DNA from: Methylotenera_A sp049687015
Lineage (GTDB): Bacteria; Pseudomonadota; Gammaproteobacteria; Burkholderiales; Methylophilaceae
Assembly: GCA_049687015.1 (NCBI GenBank)
Contig: JBAVIP010000032.1
Location: forward strand, 1-64,000
Reading direction: 5' to 3'
Length of the DNA: 64,000 nt
Positions 9,618 through 18,033 of this stretch are shown here, piece after piece; the stretch's first letter is position 1; each line of letters starts with the position of its first letter. Below the pieces are notes generated by a model that was given only the letters and a program-made list of their open reading frames with translations, made no database searches and was not told where the DNA came from. A program made the translations under genes and the position numbers.

Positions 9618-11465
9618 TCATCTGTGCGATCTAAATCGATACCATAATTTCCCTAACATTCTAAAAGGTGCAGTAATGCGCCACGAAGTAGACTGTATTA
9701 GAAGTTCCATCTCTGCTTGCGCACCCTGTAGCTGACGTTCCATCTCTGCTATAGTGCTCAACAACTGTGGCTTGGGACTCCGACAATCCAGAGAGGCTGA
9801 CTTAATGTAGTCTGCCCAATTAGAATCAAGTTGACTATCTGCCCCTTTGCTAACCCAGTTTTGAATGCTGGCTTCTTTTGTAATAAACTGATCGATATGC
9901 TCATTAGTTAAGGTTAGGCCCATAGATTCTAGCACGCTCTTTATTAATTCAACCACTATAGTGGGTGTGCCTGCAGTTGGGGATGCACAACTAGTGATCC
10001 CAACTAAACTGCCAAACAATCCACGCAAAATAAGATGCGAGAATGTCAGTGATGAATGAACTTCCCACTCACGATCTATAAACTTGAGCGAACCATCTAA
10101 AGCTTGTACACAATTAAATGGTGTGTTATCGAAAAGTGCGCCAGGTAATAGATCATTAAGATTATGAGTTTTTTGCTTTGATTGTTGTTGCAATGCAGCT
10201 AACCATGGCTCCGTCCACGCCACCAAATCCGCAACAGACCATCCTGGACGATTAATAATCTCCACTAGCAATTCCCACCAAAGCCGACCATTTATATATT
10301 CTTCATTGGCAACATGGTGTGTTAGAGCCACATCAGGCTTGGCTGTGGTATGCACCAAAGAACTGGAAATATGTACGTCATTTCCAGTTGCAACAAACCG
10401 CTTTTGTATTGCAAAGGCTGGGTGACGATCGACGCTGTAATGCCATGCATATTCCTTCATTTCACGGTGAAATGAGAGAGACTGTTCAGTCTTTCCAGCA
10501 ATGATTAAAAACGCATTGGAAAGATAAGCTGTTGCTCCAGATGATTGTGTAGCTTCCCATGCCCGCTCCAACGAGAACTCCGGCGGAATCCAGTCTGGAC
10601 GAGCTCTGTCTCTAACTGCACTCGCAGACATTAAAGGTTCAGCACGGAATAGTGAATCAGGTTTAACCGCGCGCTCATTGAGAATGCTCACGGGCATGTG
10701 GTAGTCTGGAAAAGGTAGTAGAACAGCTTGATGGGTCAGACCCGCCGATGACAAAATACCCTTTAGCTCGTCAAGGCCGAAGCGGATAATTGTTTCCGAG
10801 TCATATCTATTTTCGATTCCAAAATAAGGAAGTCCGACGTTTGGTTCTGGGTAGCCAGACAAGGATTTAAGGCTGAGCTTATTTTGAATTGCGATCACTA
10901 ATACGCCATCTGTAGCTAATTGTCTGGCAGCGTTCTCAATAAATCTTAACTCTGCCGTATCTTCGCAATTCGAAAAAAGTCTTGCATATTGCAGTACCCC
11001 AATCATGGTGACAACATCGAATTTTGTTTCAGAATTAAAATCTTCAATCCGATCACAAACTACTTTGACGTTTTCAAGATCTTCAGTTCTAAGCCTCGTT
11101 ACACCAGAACGGAATGGCGATGCTTCCAGGGCAACGACGTCGCCACCAAGCTCGCCTAGGTAGCGGGTAATAATTCCGCAACCTGCGCCCAATTCGAGCA
11201 CTCGACCACGGCAAATCGCCTCCAATGGCCGAAGAATGTTGGCTCTCACTGGGGATAAATGGCAGCTCGAGCGCCAGTCCCAAATTGCTTGACGCAACTC
11301 AGGAGAAAAAAGGGATCGATCGGACGCCGAAGCAATTATAGTTTTGATCGACTGTTCGAATTCTTCACCGTCTGAATAATCGAATGGAATAGAACCAACC
11401 TCGCCATCTGGCAAAGGGGAGAAAATTCCATCATTCGATTCGTATTGGCTTGGAAAGTTATGCAT
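9618..11465 (-). CDS. Methyltransferase with a possible kinase-like domain and C-terminal coiled coil
   Basis: A 615-residue multidomain protein. Residues 85-255 form a class I SAM-dependent methyltransferase with motif I at RVLELGAGCGIITRYLGE (88-104) and acidic residue E114 in the next strand. The middle part (about 320-480) has hints of an APH/kinase-like fold: lysine K355 in IQKRF, D446-x4-N451 in FDNTPFN, and IDREWE at 463-468. The C-terminus holds a short coiled coil (EMERQLQGAQAEMELLIQS) then TSWRITAPFR, a tail common in polysaccharide-locus enzymes. This order resembles WbdD, which caps chains for ABC export in E. coli O9a. The methyltransferase is seen; the kinase and chain-terminator role are inference. 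Confidence 0.7.
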   Translation of the reverse strand: MHNFPSQYESNDGIFSPLPDGEVGSIPFDYSDGEEFEQSIKTIIASASDRSLFSPELRQAIWDWRSSCHLSPVRANILRPLEAICRGRVLELGAGCGIITRYLGELGGDVVALEASPFRSGVTRLRTEDLENVKVVCDRIEDFNSETKFDVVTMIGVLQYARLFSNCEDTAELRFIENAARQLATDGVLVIAIQNKLSLKSLSGYPEPNVGLPYFGIENRYDSETIIRFGLDELKGILSSAGLTHQAVLLPFPDYHMPVSILNERAVKPDSLFRAEPLMSASAVRDRARPDWIPPEFSLERAWEATQSSGATAYLSNAFLIIAGKTEQSLSFHREMKEYAWHYSVDRHPAFAIQKRFVATGNDVHISSSLVHTTAKPDVALTHHVANEEYINGRLWWELLVEIINRPGWSVADLVAWTEPWLAALQQQSKQKTHNLNDLLPGALFDNTPFNCVQALDGSLKFIDREWEVHSSLTFSHLILRGLFGSLVGITSCASPTAGTPTIVVELIKSVLESMGLTLTNEHIDQFITKEASIQNWVSKGADSQLDSNWADYIKSASLDCRSPKPQLLSTIAEMERQLQGAQAEMELLIQSTSWRITAPFRMLGKLWYRFRSHR

Positions 11466-11514
11466 TTATTAAGTCTCTCATATCTTCATTAATTAAGTAT
11501 TCCAGATAACTTTT

Positions 11515-12600
11515 CTAGGTACGAGCTGTAGATTGGATAATTCGATTTTGCAGTTTTTTTCGAAACTGCTCAATTGGAAGCTCCAAAAAATGGTGAACTG
11601 TCGCACCAATCACTATGGCCCCGATAACACCCGCTAACATTGCTACAAAACTTTCCGGCCACACCTCAATCAGTTTCATATAAATGAGCCAGTGAAACAA
11701 ATATATTGGATAGCTCCAAGCCCCCAAGCTTCTGAGGGGGGGGCTAACAAGAAGGCTTCCATACATACCTTTTAGGTTTAATGTGAAATAAATGAAAAAA
11801 GACCATATAAAGCCAAAATAAACAAACCAGTTTGACAAACTGTAGTCAAGAGGAAAACCAAATAGTATGTACCGAGCACCTGGAGTAGAAAGCAATATCA
11901 CAAAGATCACAGCAACACCCACCATTGTTACAACACGATGAGAATACGAGGTCTTCGAGGCTTTCATCATTATAGCTAGTGCGACACCTGTTACAAATGT
12001 TATAAAATAATAACCAAGGTTCAGAGTGTTAATTGGCGCATTTGCATAAGGCCATATCATTTGCTGTCCCACCATAACACTTACGAACAACAAAAAAGCT
12101 AAGGGTAAGCCGCCAACTCTGTTAGCAATAAAAAATGCATACACAACAAATGGAAGCCATATATAAAATTTAAACTCTACTGGAACCGTCCAGAGGTGAG
12201 AAAAGCCCTTTTGAAAAAAAATGGCATCACCTACATCAACCCATGTGTTAATTCCTGCCGTACCAAACAACCAATAAACAAACACGGAAAAGATAAAAAG
12301 TGGAAAAATCCTTAGAAATCTGCCTATGGAATAAGCAATTAAAGTATGTCGATTAAACCCGTCCCTTAACAAATTGTTTGTCAGCAAAAATGCGCTCAAA
12401 ACGAAAAACAACCAAACTCCAATCTTGCCACTTCCTGCCAGATACGGAGCCGTCTTGGGAGAAAACATAGTGATTGCATGAGCGACTAAAACCATAAGGC
12501 AGGCCACGCCCCTGATTCCGTCAGCTGCAGGATATCTAACAGGCAAACTGAAGCGATGCATCGTCCCCACGCTTTCATTCAAAGCAGCTGGAGCCCCCAT
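11515..12600 (-). CDS. Acyltransferase family 3 membrane protein (OafA-like)
   Basis: A 361-residue polytopic membrane protein with the acyltransferase-3 pattern: RYPAADGIRGVACLMVLVAH near the N-terminus with the presumed catalytic His, followed by KIGVWLFFVLSAFLLTNNLL (the FF-x-S/L-x-F helix). Around ten transmembrane helices run to the end, closing with HHFLELPIEQFRK, the usual E-x-P ending of OafA-type proteins. Members O-acetylate lipopolysaccharide or exopolysaccharide sugars. The gene ends its upstream junction with wzt at position 12600, a one-base overlap, so it is transcribed with the exporter. Acyl group and target are unknown. Confidence 0.82.
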   Translation of the reverse strand: MGAPAALNESVGTMHRFSLPVRYPAADGIRGVACLMVLVAHAITMFSPKTAPYLAGSGKIGVWLFFVLSAFLLTNNLLRDGFNRHTLIAYSIGRFLRIFPLFIFSVFVYWLFGTAGINTWVDVGDAIFFQKGFSHLWTVPVEFKFYIWLPFVVYAFFIANRVGGLPLAFLLFVSVMVGQQMIWPYANAPINTLNLGYYFITFVTGVALAIMMKASKTSYSHRVVTMVGVAVIFVILLSTPGARYILFGFPLDYSLSNWFVYFGFIWSFFIYFTLNLKGMYGSLLVSPPLRSLGAWSYPIYLFHWLIYMKLIEVWPESFVAMLAGVIGAIVIGATVHHFLELPIEQFRKKLQNRIIQSTART

Positions 12601-14021
12601 TACGTATCTATCTGATAGGATAACGGATTAAAACCCAAATCAACTATACCAGTTGCCGGACTTGGAGAGTCCTCAGACACACGAAAAGCAATTGCATCAA
12701 CAATACGATGATGCAGGGATCCATCCTCACCCTGGACGGCAAAGTTACAAAAAAAAGTAGCAGGATTTAAATAGCAATCAAACGGAAACTCAAACCTAAA
12801 CCTTGAACCATTTGACATATCAAATGCAGGGTCGCCCAATTGAGGATAGGCACAGCCAGCTAAATCAATCCCTGCTGTTGTTCTAATCAATGCATAAACC
12901 CTTACACCAGGACAATCTCGGTCAAATACTATATCGCACTGTAACTTGTATCGCCGACCACGAAAAATTTGGTTGACAGAAACATTTTCTTCCGTCAATA
13001 AACACGAGTTCTGAATACTAGCTCCATCTTCCGCATAAGAATGTACGCTTTTGGATATTGAGTTGTTGTCGAAAAACTCCTTTGCAGAACTTTTAAAATC
13101 TTTTTCACTCGTCCTTGGCTCAATAGTATTGTCGGCAAGCCTAGTTATCTGATTCAGCGACAATTGATCCAGATTAGTTGACCCTCCAGCTTCGTGCTCC
13201 TCTGAATCTGCATACTCAATTTCTCGCAGTATGGCAGCGGGGTTCCCTTCCAAGCTATTTCCGAGCTTCTGGCTAAAAAAAACGGCTCGCTTCGGCACAC
13301 CAGTGTATAAACGCTCTCCTCTATGCAACAAAATTGCTCGATCACAAAGATTGATAACGGTGCTTCCAGAATGGGAGACAAACAAAATAGTCCCGCCATC
13401 TTTTCTAATTTTTTCTATACGTGCGAAACACTTACGCTGAAAAGGCTCGTCACCAACTGAGAGCGCCTCATCTACAACCAATATATCTGGATCAACATTA
13501 ATTGCAACTGAAAACGCTAATCGAGCATACATTCCGCTTGAATAATGTTTTACAGGTTGTTCGATAAAATCGCCAATATCAGCGAAGGAGGCAATATCAT
13601 CAAACCGGGCATGGATTTCTTCCTGCTTTAAACCGAGCACGGTGGCGTTCATATAGACATTTTCACGCCCCGTAAATTCGGGGTTAAAGCCAGCTCCTAG
13701 CTCAAGTAAGGCAGCCACCCGGCCTCGGGTTTCAACCATTCCAGTAGTGGGTTCCAGCGTTCCGCATATCATTTGCAGTAGGGTGGATTTTCCGGAGCCA
13801 TTTCGACCGATTATGCCGACGGTCTCGCCACGGGCAATTTCGATAGATACATCGTTTAATGCCCAAAATTCGCGGTAGTAACGGCTGGGGGCTCGTCCAG
13901 TCAAAGAGCGAAGTTTGGGTAGGATGGATTGTTTCAAACGATCCTGAGGGCGATCATAAATGTGATAGCACTTGCTCAGGTTTTCTACGCGGATAGCAAC
14001 ATTGTCAGAGAACATCTGCAA
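12600..14021 (-). CDS. wzt: Polysaccharide ABC transporter ATPase (Wzt) with C-terminal sugar-binding-type domain
   Basis: A 473-residue ABC ATPase. The nucleotide-binding domain (1-260) shows Walker A GRNGSGKST (72-80), a signature variant SSGMYARLAF (161-170), Walker B ILVVDEAL (180-187) and the H-loop His217. From about 340 to the end there is a beta-rich extension of the Wzt_C type, which in E. coli O9a/O8 binds the modified non-reducing end of the glycan and makes export length-dependent. That matches the methyltransferase/kinase-like gene nearby. It energises export of lipid-linked polysaccharide across the inner membrane with the Wzm homologue, whose gene overlaps its start by 17 bases. 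Codon 3 is an alternative start. Confidence 0.9.
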   Translation of the reverse strand: MQMFSDNVAIRVENLSKCYHIYDRPQDRLKQSILPKLRSLTGRAPSRYYREFWALNDVSIEIARGETVGIIGRNGSGKSTLLQMICGTLEPTTGMVETRGRVAALLELGAGFNPEFTGRENVYMNATVLGLKQEEIHARFDDIASFADIGDFIEQPVKHYSSGMYARLAFSVAINVDPDILVVDEALSVGDEPFQRKCFARIEKIRKDGGTILFVSHSGSTVINLCDRAILLHRGERLYTGVPKRAVFFSQKLGNSLEGNPAAILREIEYADSEEHEAGGSTNLDQLSLNQITRLADNTIEPRTSEKDFKSSAKEFFDNNSISKSVHSYAEDGASIQNSCLLTEENVSVNQIFRGRRYKLQCDIVFDRDCPGVRVYALIRTTAGIDLAGCAYPQLGDPAFDMSNGSRFRFEFPFDCYLNPATFFCNFAVQGEDGSLHHRIVDAIAFRVSEDSPSPATGIVDLGFNPLSYQIDT

Positions 14022-14844
14022 ACGCCTTTCTGGTTTTCTGAAACCACCAGAATCCGGCCCACGCGATAGCCATGCCTGCTAATGAATAAATACCCAAAGC
14101 AGTCCAATTAGGCATTTCGCCAAATAACAATATTTTTCGAGATTCTTCAATAATGAGTGTAAGGGGATTCAACATAACTATTAATTGCATTTTATGAGGC
14201 AAGGTAGAGATGGGGTAAAAAACCGGCGAAACAAATAACAACACCGATGTTACCAAGCCAGTTGTTTGACCAATATCTCTCACAAATACACCGGTGGCCG
14301 CCAGAAACCAAGCAAACCCCAGCGTAACAAGGATTAATGGAACGACCACCAATGGAAAAAAGATAACCGTCCAAGGCAAAGTACCCACGATAATCAACTG
14401 GAGCGCGAGTAGTACAAAAGCACTGATGCCTGCGTGAAACAGAGCTGAGCCCATGGCTATCCAGGGGAAAACTTCCAGCGGAAAAACTACCTTCTTTACG
14501 TAACTGACGTTACTGTTAATCAGCGCAGGCGCACGGTTGATGCATTCTGCGAAAAGGCCATGGATAATCAATCCAACAAATAATACAATTGCAAAATCGG
14601 CGTGCCCTGCATCCTGTGCATTACCCCAGCGGCTTTTAAATACAAATGAAAAGAAAAAAGTGTAGACACTCAACATTAATAACGGATTGAAAAACGACCA
14701 CCCTAAGCCGATTATCGAACCACGATAACGGCCTAAAACTTCTCTTTTTGCCATCTGGACAATTAGAACCCGATTACGAATAAAGCTGGCATAGATTTCG
14801 AGTGGACTTGTGGAATGCGCTTGATGTGGATTCATTTTGACCAC
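14005..14844 (-). CDS. wzm: Polysaccharide ABC transporter permease (Wzm)
   Basis: A 279-residue ABC-2 type permease with about six transmembrane helices. The N-terminal cytoplasmic segment MAKREVLGRYRGSIIGLGWS followed by FFNPLLMLSVYTFFFSFVF is the standard Wzm/KpsM opening. It pairs with the ATPase encoded directly downstream to move lipid-linked polysaccharide from the cytoplasm to the periplasm. Its start overlaps the 2-epimerase gene by 13 bases; starting at the fourth codon (MNPHQ) would shorten this to 4 bases, which fits the overlaps elsewhere in the locus. Presence of Wzm/Wzt, and no Wzx or Wzy seen in the window, supports the ABC-dependent assembly route. Confidence 0.9.
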   Translation of the reverse strand: MVKMNPHQAHSTSPLEIYASFIRNRVLIVQMAKREVLGRYRGSIIGLGWSFFNPLLMLSVYTFFFSFVFKSRWGNAQDAGHADFAIVLFVGLIIHGLFAECINRAPALINSNVSYVKKVVFPLEVFPWIAMGSALFHAGISAFVLLALQLIIVGTLPWTVIFFPLVVVPLILVTLGFAWFLAATGVFVRDIGQTTGLVTSVLLFVSPVFYPISTLPHKMQLIVMLNPLTLIIEESRKILLFGEMPNWTALGIYSLAGMAIAWAGFWWFQKTRKAFADVL

Positions 14845-15959
14845 ACCACGCGATTGACAAAATCAACATAGCTCAAAACAACACGTAGCACTTTCTTAGA
14901 GACCAAACCTCCCTCATAATCAGGAACAGTTCTGAATTGTCTTTCTGCTTTGTTATTGTGCTGCCGGGTTACGATACGAACGGTGTCAAGAACCCTTTCT
15001 GCCTTAAGGCCACTCATAATCAAAACACCCTCATCCATCCCTTCTGGCCGCTCATGGGCGTTACGAATAGTCACCGCAGGCAAGTTAAGTAGAGAAGCCT
15101 CTTCCGTAATGGTGCCACTATCAGACAGCACACAAAACGCTTCCATTTGCAGCTTAACGTAATCGAAAAATCCAAACGGTTTGAGAAACTGAATTCTGGG
15201 ATCAAGGCCCTCCACTCCCAACTTCTCTAAACGTTGCTTAGTACGCGGATGCGTAGATACGATGACGGGGATTTCATGCTGTTTAACCAGCGCTAGCATG
15301 GTGTTCAGTAGGTCTTGCAGGTTTTCGGGGGAGTCGACATTTTCCTCACGGTGCGCACTTAACAAGAAATAACGTTGTGGCTGTAGTTTAAGGCGGCTGA
15401 GTACATCCGATGTTGTAATTTTCGGCATGTAGTGCTCAAGCACTTCCTGCATATGGGAGCCGGTTTTAATAATTCTGTCTGCTGGAATACCTTCAGCAAG
15501 TAAATAGCGCCGCGCATGCTCGGTAAGTACTAGATTGATGTCGCTCAGATGATCCAGCACCTTACGGTTGAGTTCTTCTGGCACTCGTTGATCAAAGCAG
15601 CGGTTGCCTGCTTCCATGTGAAAAACAGGAATCTTGCGACGTTTGGCAGATATTACTGAGAGGCACGAGTTGGTATCACCATAGAGCAACAGCGCATCAG
15701 GCTGCTCTTTTTCCAATACTTCATCGGCTTTTTCTATCACACGTGCAATCGTCTGAGCCGCATTATTGCCAACAGCTCCCAGAAAATAATCAGGCTTGCG
15801 TATGCTAAGGTCATCGAAGAACACTTGGTTTAGTTCGTAATCAAAGTTTTGACCAGTATGAACCAAAACATGCTGGGTATGTTGATCAAACTCGGCGATA
15901 ACGCGGGACATTTTGATAAGTTCTGGTCGCGTGCCAACGATGGTCATAACCTTAAGCAT
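14832..15959 (-). CDS. wecB: UDP-N-acetylhexosamine 2-epimerase, non-hydrolysing (WecB/WbvD family)
   Basis: A 375-residue GT-B-fold epimerase. Family marks are MTIVGTRPELIKMSRVIAEF at the N-terminus, HTGQNFDYELNQVFFDDL, HMEAGNRCFDQRVPEELNRK and SDSGTITEEASLLNLPAVTI. WecB itself interconverts UDP-GlcNAc and UDP-ManNAc. In this position, however, right after a WbjB/WbvB-like gene and an RmlD-like reductase, the better fit is the C-2 epimerase WbjD/WbvD, the last step to UDP-L-FucNAc or UDP-L-QuiNAc. Sequence alone does not separate these. The start overlaps the upstream gene by 8 bases. It acts in the cytoplasm. Confidence 0.85.
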   Translation of the reverse strand: MLKVMTIVGTRPELIKMSRVIAEFDQHTQHVLVHTGQNFDYELNQVFFDDLSIRKPDYFLGAVGNNAAQTIARVIEKADEVLEKEQPDALLLYGDTNSCLSVISAKRRKIPVFHMEAGNRCFDQRVPEELNRKVLDHLSDINLVLTEHARRYLLAEGIPADRIIKTGSHMQEVLEHYMPKITTSDVLSRLKLQPQRYFLLSAHREENVDSPENLQDLLNTMLALVKQHEIPVIVSTHPRTKQRLEKLGVEGLDPRIQFLKPFGFFDYVKLQMEAFCVLSDSGTITEEASLLNLPAVTIRNAHERPEGMDEGVLIMSGLKAERVLDTVRIVTRQHNNKAERQFRTVPDYEGGLVSKKVLRVVLSYVDFVNRVVWSK

Positions 15960-16962
15960 TTAGTTGCTCCTGAATAAAGTCCAGCTTGAGAAGCAAGTTT
16001 TTTACACCATCGACTTCAAGTTGCTCGGTATTGTGCGAAGTATAATCTTCGATTGTAGAAAGTTTAAGGTCACCCTCCACAAAGAATTGTGCGTAGTTCA
16101 AGTCGCGGTTGTCCGCTGGAATACGGAAATAGCGGCCTTGATCTTTTGCTTTTACCATTTCCTCTCGAGAAACGAGTGATTCGTACAACTTTTCACCATG
16201 CCTTGTCCCAATCACTTTAATTGACACTTCACTATTAAACAATTCTTTCAAAGCCTGCGCCAGAATACCCACGGTTGAAGCTGGAGCTTTTTGCACAAAA
16301 ATATCGCCTTGATGACCGTGTTCAAAAGCGTGAATAACTAAATCGACTGAGTCTTCTAAAGACATTAGAAAGCGTGTCATTGCCGGATCAGTTACCGTTA
16401 GCCCTTTGCCAGATTTGAGTTGATCAATAAATAATGGGATGACTGAACCGCGCGAAGCCATCACATTTCCATAACGCGTCGCACATAATACCGTTTCACT
16501 TTGTTGTTGCATCCTAGCCTTGGCTACCATAAGCTTTTCCATCATAGCCTTTGAGATGCCCATTGCGTTGATCGGGTACACTGCCTTGTCAGTACTTAAT
16601 ACTATGACACGCCCTACATTTCTGGCAATTGCGGCATTCATTACATTTTCCGTGCCTAATACATTGGTTTTTACAGCCTCCATGGGGTAAAACTCACACG
16701 AAGGTACCTGCTTCAATGCTGCGGCGTGAAAAACGTAATCAACACCCTTCATAGCTTCATAAATACTGTCGTAACTACGTACATCACCAATATAAAACTT
16801 GAGTTTGGGATGATTGAGAGCGATTCGCATGTCTTCCTGCTTTTTTTCATCGCGACTAAAAATCCGAATTTCACTTATCTCTGTATCTAAAAAACGTTTA
16901 AGAACCGCATTACCAAACGACCCTGTGCCGCCTGTAATCAAAAGAACTTTATTTTTAAACAT
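15952..16962 (-). CDS. UDP-GlcNAc C4,6-dehydratase/C5(C3)-epimerase, CapD/WbjB/WbvB-like
   Basis: A 336-residue extended SDR protein starting MFKNKVLLITGGTGSFG. I chose the ATG at 16962 because a Shine-Dalgarno AAGGGA lies about 8 bases upstream; a reading frame extending to 17022 would add 20 atypical residues and overlap the previous gene. The catalytic region is STDKAVYPINAMGISK, where Met replaces the usual Tyr of YxxxK, as is normal in the FlaA1/CapD-like family. Homologues turn UDP-GlcNAc into UDP-2-acetamido-2,6-dideoxy-L-lyxo-4-hexulose. The reductase gene lies directly upstream and the 2-epimerase gene directly downstream, completing a three-enzyme path to an L-configured deoxy-aminosugar. 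Confidence 0.85.
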   Translation of the reverse strand: MFKNKVLLITGGTGSFGNAVLKRFLDTEISEIRIFSRDEKKQEDMRIALNHPKLKFYIGDVRSYDSIYEAMKGVDYVFHAAALKQVPSCEFYPMEAVKTNVLGTENVMNAAIARNVGRVIVLSTDKAVYPINAMGISKAMMEKLMVAKARMQQQSETVLCATRYGNVMASRGSVIPLFIDQLKSGKGLTVTDPAMTRFLMSLEDSVDLVIHAFEHGHQGDIFVQKAPASTVGILAQALKELFNSEVSIKVIGTRHGEKLYESLVSREEMVKAKDQGRYFRIPADNRDLNYAQFFVEGDLKLSTIEDYTSHNTEQLEVDGVKNLLLKLDFIQEQLNA

Positions 16963-16982
16963 TATTAATATTCCCTTTCGAA

Positions 16983-17849
16983 TTACTTGTATTCGTACAT
17001 ATGTTGAATCATCGCAGGCCATTCCGGCGACACATAACCTGTTGCTTGCTTAAAACGATCAGCATTCAACGAGCGATCAATAACCAAATCCTCTGCAGGG
17101 TGGATTTCGATGGATTTTTCATATACTTTTGCCACCAGTTGAAGAAGATCAAATTTATTGATGGGCTTGGAGGCAACGTGGTAGAGACCATGAAGTTCTT
17201 GCCGCGGTAGCACCACATCCCGAACAACTGTCGCCAATTCAACCGTTGGCAAGCCAGAAAAGATAGCGCGGGTAAAGCCTTTTACCGAGCCCTGCTGCGC
17301 AAGAAACCAATTTACCAAACTTCGATGCCCCGACAATTCATGGCCGATAATGGATGTACGAAGTGTGACGGCATGTGGATAATCCACCTCTCCCAGCAGC
17401 TTAGAACGGCCGTAGAGATCGTAAGCATCAGGAAAATCTGTTTCCAAATAGTTGCCTTTTGATCCAGAAAAAACGCAGTCAGTGCTGATATGGATAAGGC
17501 GCGCTGCGGTAGCTTGGCAAAGCGCTGCCAGACGATGCGGCAATAGCGTATTAATTGGAACCGCTTGCAAGGGATCATTTGCGTCTGCTAGTTGTTTAAC
17601 CAAACCTACGCAGTTCACAACAATATCAGGCCGTACGGCAGCAAACGCCTTCACCAAAGAGTCATGATTTTCGACATCGACACCCACAATGATCTGACTG
17701 TGCAAATTCTCAGCAAAATAACGCCTTGAACTCTCACTGCGCGCCGTGCCATAGACAACTAGGCCAGAATTTTCCGATAAAACACGAAACATTGCATTGC
17801 CTAACATTCCTGTCACACCAAGAACCATTACTCTCATTGCATCACTCAA
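16983..17849 (-). CDS. RmlD-like sugar nucleotide 4-ketoreductase (WbvR type?)
   Basis: A 288-residue reductase of the dTDP-4-dehydrorhamnose reductase family. It shows MRVMVLGVTGMLGNAMFRVL (Rossmann), INTLLPHRLAALC, ISTDCVFSGSKGNY and the catalytic YGRSK. It lacks the C-terminal cupin domain that makes WbjC/FnlB of the L-FucNAc pathway about 370 residues. This favours the WbvR type, which leads to UDP-L-RhaNAc and, after C-2 epimerisation, UDP-L-QuiNAc; that is inference from length. The longest frame begins at a TTG (17849) with GGA at good spacing; an ATG at 17837 (MRVMVLG) is equally plausible. It is the first gene of the run after a 184-base gap. Confidence 0.78.
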   Translation of the reverse strand: MSDAMRVMVLGVTGMLGNAMFRVLSENSGLVVYGTARSESSRRYFAENLHSQIIVGVDVENHDSLVKAFAAVRPDIVVNCVGLVKQLADANDPLQAVPINTLLPHRLAALCQATAARLIHISTDCVFSGSKGNYLETDFPDAYDLYGRSKLLGEVDYPHAVTLRTSIIGHELSGHRSLVNWFLAQQGSVKGFTRAIFSGLPTVELATVVRDVVLPRQELHGLYHVASKPINKFDLLQLVAKVYEKSIEIHPAEDLVIDRSLNADRFKQATGYVSPEWPAMIQHMYEYK

Positions 17850-17965
17850 CTGTTTTCCTATTTAGACTAAAGTAATATTTATCAACTAAACCGAGTTAGA
17901 ACAACACTCAAATACTCACATTCAACCGACTACGTTCAGACTCGTTTCTGAATTGGAATATACTA

Positions 17966-17994
17966 AATATGTAATTAAAGAGCGGCCAAGTCAA
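17966..17994 (-). promoter_or_regulatory. Candidate sigma-70 promoter for the leftward polysaccharide gene run
   Basis: On the minus strand, TTGACT (17994-17989) is followed 17 bases later by CATATT (17971-17966), in the 184-base gap between manC and the RmlD-like gene. The -35 box matches the consensus at 5 of 6 positions and the -10 at 4 of 6, with ideal spacing. It is placed to transcribe the genes from 17849 leftwards. The rest of the gap is AT-rich and I see no gene or strong terminator in it. Confidence 0.45.
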
Positions 17995-18033
17995 ATAAAT
18001 TGAAAAAAGAATTGTTTGATTTTTTTTCATTAA

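Noticed and set aside
16963..17022. N-terminal extension of the CapD-like dehydratase by 20 residues
   Set aside because: It overlaps the upstream reductase gene, while ATG 16962 has a good ribosome site and starts at the Rossmann strand.
17850..18033. Possible terminator or small gene between manC and the reductase gene
   Set aside because: Only a weak AT-rich hairpin is visible and no open frame with a ribosome site; a promoter fits better.
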